Assembly: GCA_002419295.1 (NCBI GenBank)
Contig: DIFW01000035.1
Coordinates: 10,809-25,796, forward strand
Source: Patescibacteria group bacterium UBA5738
GTDB lineage: Bacteria > Patescibacteriota > Minisyncoccia > Minisyncoccales > UBA5738
Reading direction: 5' to 3'
Length of the DNA: 14,988 nt
Positions within the stretch are counted from its first letter, which is position 1. Each line of letters opens with the position of its first letter. The notes under the pieces are model-generated. The model saw nothing but the letters and a program-made list of their open reading frames with translations. It did no database searches and was not told where the DNA came from. The position numbers and the translations under genes are program-made. This document shows, in pieces, positions 12,117 to 14,988 of the stretch.

Positions 12117-12722
12117 ATGGAAAAATTGGAGAAAACAGAGGCGATGAAACAAATCAGAGACGAGGTGGTTGCTTGCGATAATTGCCTTTTGGGTGAATAT
12201 CGGAGACAGAATAATTATCTGCCGGTGATCGGGCAGGGGAATCATAACGCGCGGATAATGTTTGTGGGCGAGGCGCCCGGGTTGAATGAAGCCAAGACCG
12301 GCCGGCCGTTTTGCGGCGCGTCGGGCAAGATTTTGGATGAACTTTTGGCATCGGCGGGAATCAAAAGAGAGGATGTTTATATCGGCAATATTTTGAAAGA
12401 TCGCCCGCCGGACAATCGCAATCCCTTGCCCAAAGAAATTATCGCTTGCACGCCCTATTTGGAAAAACAAATTGAAATCATCAATCCCAAGGTTATCGGC
12501 GCGCTGGGAAATTTTTCCACCGGATTTTTGATGGAAAAATACGGTCTAAAAGATAAAATACAAGGCATCAGCAAAATCCACGGTCAAATATTTGTCGCCG
12601 GACCGGAATTTGGCAAAAAGATTATTGTTCCGTTGTATCATCCGGCAGTGGCGGTTTATAATGCCAATATGAAAGAGACTTTGATCAACGATTTTAAAAT
12701 CATGGAAAATTCAATCAACTGA
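12117..12722 (+). CDS. Family 4-type uracil-DNA glycosylase (4Fe-4S type) with one changed cluster ligand position
   Basis: A 201-residue protein from ATG 12117; an upstream ATG at 12081 adds an unlikely 12-residue tail. The family 4 UDG landmarks are motif A VGEAPGLNEAKTGRPFCGASGKILDELL (50-77), YIGNILKDRPPDNRNPLPKEI (88-108), and motif B PLYHPAVAVYN (172-182). Three Fe-S Cys positions are C20, C23 and C111. The fourth, usually Cys in KCRPPxNR, is Asp95 here; C66 (RPFCG) is an extra Cys. The enzyme removes uracil from DNA after cytosine deamination. The gene stands between the membrane-protein gene (56 bp upstream) and vanY (8 bp downstream). Family call confident; cluster integrity uncertain. 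Confidence 0.92.
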   Translation: MEKLEKTEAMKQIRDEVVACDNCLLGEYRRQNNYLPVIGQGNHNARIMFVGEAPGLNEAKTGRPFCGASGKILDELLASAGIKREDVYIGNILKDRPPDNRNPLPKEIIACTPYLEKQIEIINPKVIGALGNFSTGFLMEKYGLKDKIQGISKIHGQIFVAGPEFGKKIIVPLYHPAVAVYNANMKETLINDFKIMENSIN

Positions 12723-12730
12723 TTAAATTT

Positions 12731-13699
12731 ATGGAAAAAGAAAAATTCAGAAGATCATTTTTGGTGTTTGCGTCCGCGGCGCTGGCGATTGCCGTTGGCG
12801 CGACAATGGCGATATTGTTTTCGCTGATTTTTTGGCTGGAGGAAAACAGAAGTATTCTTCAAAACGAATTGGCGCGAACCAAGAGCGGGTTTTTCGCGCT
12901 GGCGGAATCTCTCAACAATAAAATCGACATCTTGAATGACGATCTCGGCGCGGTTAGACGGGATTTGGCGATTGCGGTCGCTCAGCGCGATCATTTGGGT
13001 TTGCAATATAACGACGCGATGGAAAAGTATCTTGGGGAAAAAGCGCGCATGGACGATTTAAACTCGCAAATCGGCCAAATCAAGGGTTCGGTGGACACTT
13101 TGGAAAAATTGAAAGCTATCGACGAGGAGTTGCTGAAAAAATATTCCAAAATTTATTTTTTGAATGAGAACTATATTCCCGAATCGCTGGACGCTATCAA
13201 TCCCGATTATGCCTATAACCCCGATGAAAATTATTTGATTCATTCCAAAGTCTGGCCGTTTTTGCAAGTGATGCTTGCCGCCGCCAAGGCCGACGGCGTT
13301 GACATTAAGATAATTTCGGCCTATCGTTCATTCGGGCAGCAGAGCGCGATAAAGTCTTCGTACGAGATAATTTATGGGACGGGCGCCAACCGTTTTTCCG
13401 CGGATCAAGGTTATTCCGAGCATCAGTTGGGCACGACGGTGGATTTTACCAATTCAAAGATCGGCGCAAGTTTTTCCGGTTTTGAAAAAAGCGATACCTA
13501 TGAATGGTTGCGGCAAAACGCTTACCAATACGGCTTCACGCTTTCCTATCCCGAAAACAACGATTATTATCAGTTTGAGCCATGGCACTGGCGGTTTGTG
13601 GGGCGCGATCTGGCCGAAAAACTCCACAGCGAAGGCAAACATTTCTATGATCTCGACCAGCGCGAAATTAACGAATATTTGATTTCCTTTTTCGATTGA
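12731..13699 (+). CDS. D-Ala-D-Ala carboxypeptidase, VanY-type (peptidase M15B), membrane-anchored
   Basis: A 322-residue protein with an N-terminal membrane helix (SAALAIAVGATMAILFSLIFW, 15-35), a long coiled coil (about 38-140) reaching outward, then the M15B catalytic domain. The metal site is SADQGYSEHQLGTTVDFT with His231 and Asp238 (the SxHxxGxAxD pattern), and EPWHWRF with catalytic Glu283 and zinc ligand His286. SAYRSFGQQ (197-204) is the substrate-binding signature. It should trim D-Ala from peptidoglycan stem peptides outside the membrane, using zinc. Beside the S11 enzyme at the start of the window, it gives this genome two unrelated DD-carboxypeptidases. It is the last gene in the plus-strand run, 8 bp after the UDG. 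No terminator is obvious before the csp promoter. Confidence 0.93.
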   Translation: MEKEKFRRSFLVFASAALAIAVGATMAILFSLIFWLEENRSILQNELARTKSGFFALAESLNNKIDILNDDLGAVRRDLAIAVAQRDHLGLQYNDAMEKYLGEKARMDDLNSQIGQIKGSVDTLEKLKAIDEELLKKYSKIYFLNENYIPESLDAINPDYAYNPDENYLIHSKVWPFLQVMLAAAKADGVDIKIISAYRSFGQQSAIKSSYEIIYGTGANRFSADQGYSEHQLGTTVDFTNSKIGASFSGFEKSDTYEWLRQNAYQYGFTLSYPENNDYYQFEPWHWRFVGRDLAEKLHSEGKHFYDLDQREINEYLISFFD

Positions 13700-13730
13700 T
13701 ACGGTAGATCATGTGAACCTGTACAGAAAT

Positions 13731-13759
13731 TTGCCAAAAAATGGATTGTGGGGTATAAT
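13731..13759 (+). promoter_or_regulatory. Strong promoter of the cold-shock gene
   Basis: TTGCCA (13731-13736), exactly 17 bp, then perfect TATAAT (13754-13759). Start expected near 13766, giving a leader of about 63 nt, typical of csp genes. Its spacer end (TTGTGGGG) and -35 resemble the promoter at 14619-14647. Confidence 0.85.
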
Positions 13760-13828
13760 GAACGCGCAAGGCAAAGTTTTTAAAACAGTCGGTTGTCTTT
13801 TTATTTGCAGTAATAATAAATCAAAAAA

Positions 13829-14026
13829 ATGGAAGGAACTATCAAAACGCTTACGGAAAGAGGTTTTGGCTTCATTTCCCGCGAAGGGGAAGCCAAGGAC
13901 TTGTTTTTCCACTCCAAAGATTTGAAAGGTGTTGCCTATGATGAATTGAAAGTGGGCGATAAAGTCACTTTCGAAGTTATCAACGGAGAGAAAGGCCCCG
14001 CGGCGGTCAATGTCGCGCGCGCGTAA
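13829..14026 (+). CDS. Cold-shock-domain protein
   Basis: A 65-residue single cold-shock domain. The RNP1-like motif is GFGFIS (12-17), RNP2-like LFFHS (25-29), followed by LKVGDKVTFEVINGEKGPAAVNV. It starts MEGTIKTLTERGFGFI, slightly shifted from the common MxxGxVKWFNxxKGFGFI (Leu-Thr instead of Trp-Phe), so one aromatic of the nucleic-acid face is missing. The family binds single-stranded RNA/DNA and acts as an RNA chaperone. It has its own strong promoter, a long A+T-rich leader and its own terminator. No SD; an A-rich run precedes the ATG. Confidence 0.95.
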   Translation: MEGTIKTLTERGFGFISREGEAKDLFFHSKDLKGVAYDELKVGDKVTFEVINGEKGPAAVNVARA

Positions 14027-14038
14027 TCATTCGCGGCC

Positions 14039-14066
14039 GAAAAACGCTCCTTTTGGGGCGTTTTTT
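14039..14066 (+). terminator. Terminator of the cold-shock gene
   Basis: A stem AAAACGCTCC/GGGGCGTTTT (14041-14050 with 14055-14064, one G-U) with loop TTTT, ending in a six-U run; 14 bp after the stop. Confidence 0.85.
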
Positions 14067-14197
14067 GTTGCTTTTCCTGATTAATAGTGTAGTGTGAACA
14101 TATGCTTCGAATTACATCCTTGCCGATGCGAAATCGCAAGAGCCAGAGATGAGGATGGGGTTATTGGATAGATAAAAAAATAAATTAAAAAAAAGAT

Positions 14198-14296
14198 ATG
14201 AAAAACTCGCACAACCCCAACAAGAACAAAAACAAAACCGCGCGCCGCCGGCTGATTCGAAGGCACCGTTCCAAACAAGGCAATTACCGTAAATAG
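14198..14296 (+). CDS. Possible 32-residue very basic small protein
   Basis: An ATG-started reading frame of 32 codons: MKNSHNPNKNKNK, then TARRRLIRRHRSKQGNYRK. It has 13 Lys/Arg plus two His and no acidic residue. It is followed within 11 bp by its own terminator hairpin and preceded by an A-rich start region (AAAAGAT-ATG) like that of the cold-shock gene. The size and charge recall tiny ribosome-associated proteins such as bTHX or L36-like peptides, but I see no family match. It could equally be chance in a non-coding RNA. No promoter is convincing in 14067-14197. Confidence 0.4.
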   Translation: MKNSHNPNKNKNKTARRRLIRRHRSKQGNYRK

Positions 14297-14306
14297 TTTT
14301 TGGAGA

Positions 14307-14329
14307 ATCACCGTTCCGGCGATTTTTTT
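14307..14329 (+). terminator. Terminator after the small basic ORF
   Basis: A stem ATCACCG/CGGCGAT (14307-14313 with 14317-14323, one A-C mismatch), loop TTC, then T run to 14329. It shows that something is transcribed just upstream. Confidence 0.65.
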
Positions 14330-14358
14330 GGTGGAGCAATCGGGGAGTGTTTAAAAAT

Positions 14359-14390
14359 TCTATAAATTTAGCCATAGCTAAAAATATAGA
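14359..14390. repeat. Imperfect inverted repeat
   Basis: TCTATAAATTTAGC and GCTAAAAATATAGA (14359-14372, 14377-14390), 12 of 14 paired, loop CATA. A+T-rich hairpin of unknown role between the small ORF terminator and the MITE-like element. Confidence 0.4.
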
Positions 14391-14433
14391 ATCGCAAAAA
14401 AAGGTACAATATATTCGCACACATTACCCCTTG

Positions 14434-14607
14434 GTAACCCCTCACTGGGGCTACTGCATTTTGCATTTATTCCTCCTTTGGAAAAGGAGGTGGCCCCGCC
14501 ACGGCGGGGCCGGAGGATTTCTTAATTCGAATTTCAAATCCCTCCTTTTTGCTTCACTCAAAGTGCTCCCTTTTCCAAAGGGAGAATAATACCCAGTGAG
14601 GGGTTAC
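14434..14607. mobile_element. MITE-like non-autonomous palindromic element
   Basis: A 174-bp non-coding element. Perfect 16-bp terminal inverted repeats are GTAACCCCTCACTGGG (14434-14449) and its complement (14592-14607). Internal near-mirror arms contain CCTCCTTT/AAAGGAGG and CTCCCTTT/AAAGGGAG hairpins, and a central G+C hairpin GGCCCCGCC/GGCGGGGCC. The outside flanks ACCCCTTG (14426-14433) and ACTCCTTG (14608-14615) match 7 of 8 and could be an 8-bp target-site duplication. No transposase is encoded. Confidence 0.7.
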
Positions 14608-14618
14608 ACTCCTTGCTA

Positions 14619-14647
14619 TTGCCAATTTGCCGTTTGTGGTGTATTAT
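14619..14647 (+). promoter_or_regulatory. Promoter of the 97-residue unknown gene
   Basis: TTGCCA (14619-14624), 17 bp, TATTAT (14642-14647). Transcription should begin at about 14654, so the mRNA of the gene at 14657 would be nearly leaderless. Confidence 0.65.
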
Positions 14648-14656
14648 GGAGACAAT

Positions 14657-14950
14657 ATGAAACCGCCAATCGCGAAAATCACCGAGGAAAAAAACGAGGA
14701 TTTGCCGCCGATGACTCAGGCGGAGTTTTTGGTCGAGCATAATAAATTATCCCCGGCCAATTTGCGTGCCGACAGCGCCTTGCTGGCGCGCTTTCGGCAA
14801 GAGAGGCAATCACTTTTTACCGAAGATGGCTGGTCGTTGGAAAAGTTGCGCCGGCCGTTCATCATTTGGCTCACCGCTTTGCCCGAGCGGCGCAAAGAAA
14901 ATTGCGATGAAGTGATGGTGAACAACCAAGAATATTCCAAATTTTCATAG
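14657..14950 (+). CDS. Small hypothetical protein
   Basis: A 97-residue soluble protein that I cannot assign. It has an acidic/Pro-rich start (ITEEKNEDLPPMTQAEFLVE), a central charged helix region (ADSALLARFRQERQSLF), then TEDGWSLEKLRRPFIIWLTALPERRKE and a polar tail (ENCDEVMVNNQEYSKFS). The DGWSLEKLRRPFIIWL stretch looks like a conserved packed core. No signal peptide, membrane helix or catalytic motif is seen. I chose ATG 14657, which has a GGAGA at 14648-14652, though a promoter overlapping that region would leave it untranscribed; the ATG-less upstream extension to 14627 is unlikely. The stop is at 14948-14950, inside the window. Bases 14951-14988 contain no further gene. Confidence 0.7.
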   Translation: MKPPIAKITEEKNEDLPPMTQAEFLVEHNKLSPANLRADSALLARFRQERQSLFTEDGWSLEKLRRPFIIWLTALPERRKENCDEVMVNNQEYSKFS

Positions 14951-14988
14951 AATTTTTGCGGGAAAAAAGATTCAAACAAAAAAACAGC

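Noticed and set aside
13713..13925. 70-codon frame upstream of and overlapping the cold-shock gene
   Set aside because: It runs through the csp promoter and leader, ends in another frame of csp, and has no recognisable features.
14434..14607. CRISPR array
   Set aside because: The repeats are inverted and form one palindromic element; there are no regularly spaced direct repeats or spacers.

Overview
The window looks like a piece of a small-genome bacterium, most likely Patescibacteria/CPR (Parcubacteria-like). The gene set fits: SWIB-domain protein, Cdd1-type HhH protein, VanY-type and PBP5-type carboxypeptidases, an MliC/Kre9-type surface protein, many short genes and tight operons. UGA is used as a stop several times (e.g. 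at 2073, 10091, 12720), so this is not a recoded CPR lineage. A superoxide reductase suggests an anaerobe or microaerophile. The lineage call is inference; no rRNA or marker-rich operon is present.

Layout. 1-579: 3' part of a PBP5-like DD-carboxypeptidase. 693-2075: large secreted, C-terminally anchored surface protein with its own terminator. 2180-2437: SWIB protein. A bidirectional terminator (2452-2488) separates it from a minus-strand block: desulfoferrodoxin, RsgA and a Cdd1-like HhH protein. 4655-8834: a visibly A+T-richer seven-gene minus-strand operon: Isf-like iron-sulfur flavoprotein, cytidine-deaminase-fold enzyme, cupin, 2-hydroxyacid dehydrogenase, C39-like cysteine peptidase, S51 peptidase and an unknown protein. 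8911-9093: small AbrB/MazE-type DNA-binding protein, then tRNA-Asn(GUU). 9396-13699: plus-strand run of ribE, ribH and a stand-alone riboflavin kinase, then an MliC-type lysozyme-inhibitor-like lipoprotein/membrane protein, a four-helix membrane protein, a family 4 uracil-DNA glycosylase and a VanY carboxypeptidase. 13731-14988: cold-shock protein, a 32-residue basic peptide with its own terminator, a MITE-like palindromic element, and a small unknown protein.

The most distinctive signal is regulatory. A 30-bp element (27/30 identical) made of ATTTAAAT boxes phased at exactly 11 bp lies in the promoter of the AbrB-like gene and again upstream of the Cdd1-rsgA operon. The two copies are direct repeats flanking the A+T-rich operon. 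This suggests an AbrB-type autoregulator that also controls the neighbouring operon, with an accessory metabolic cassette between the two sites. Other points of interest are a 2-hydroxyacid dehydrogenase lacking its catalytic Arg, a UDG with an Asp at a usual Fe-S cysteine, a structured non-RFN leader ahead of ribE, a MITE-like element with 16-bp perfect terminal inverted repeats, and a general lack of Shine-Dalgarno sequences.
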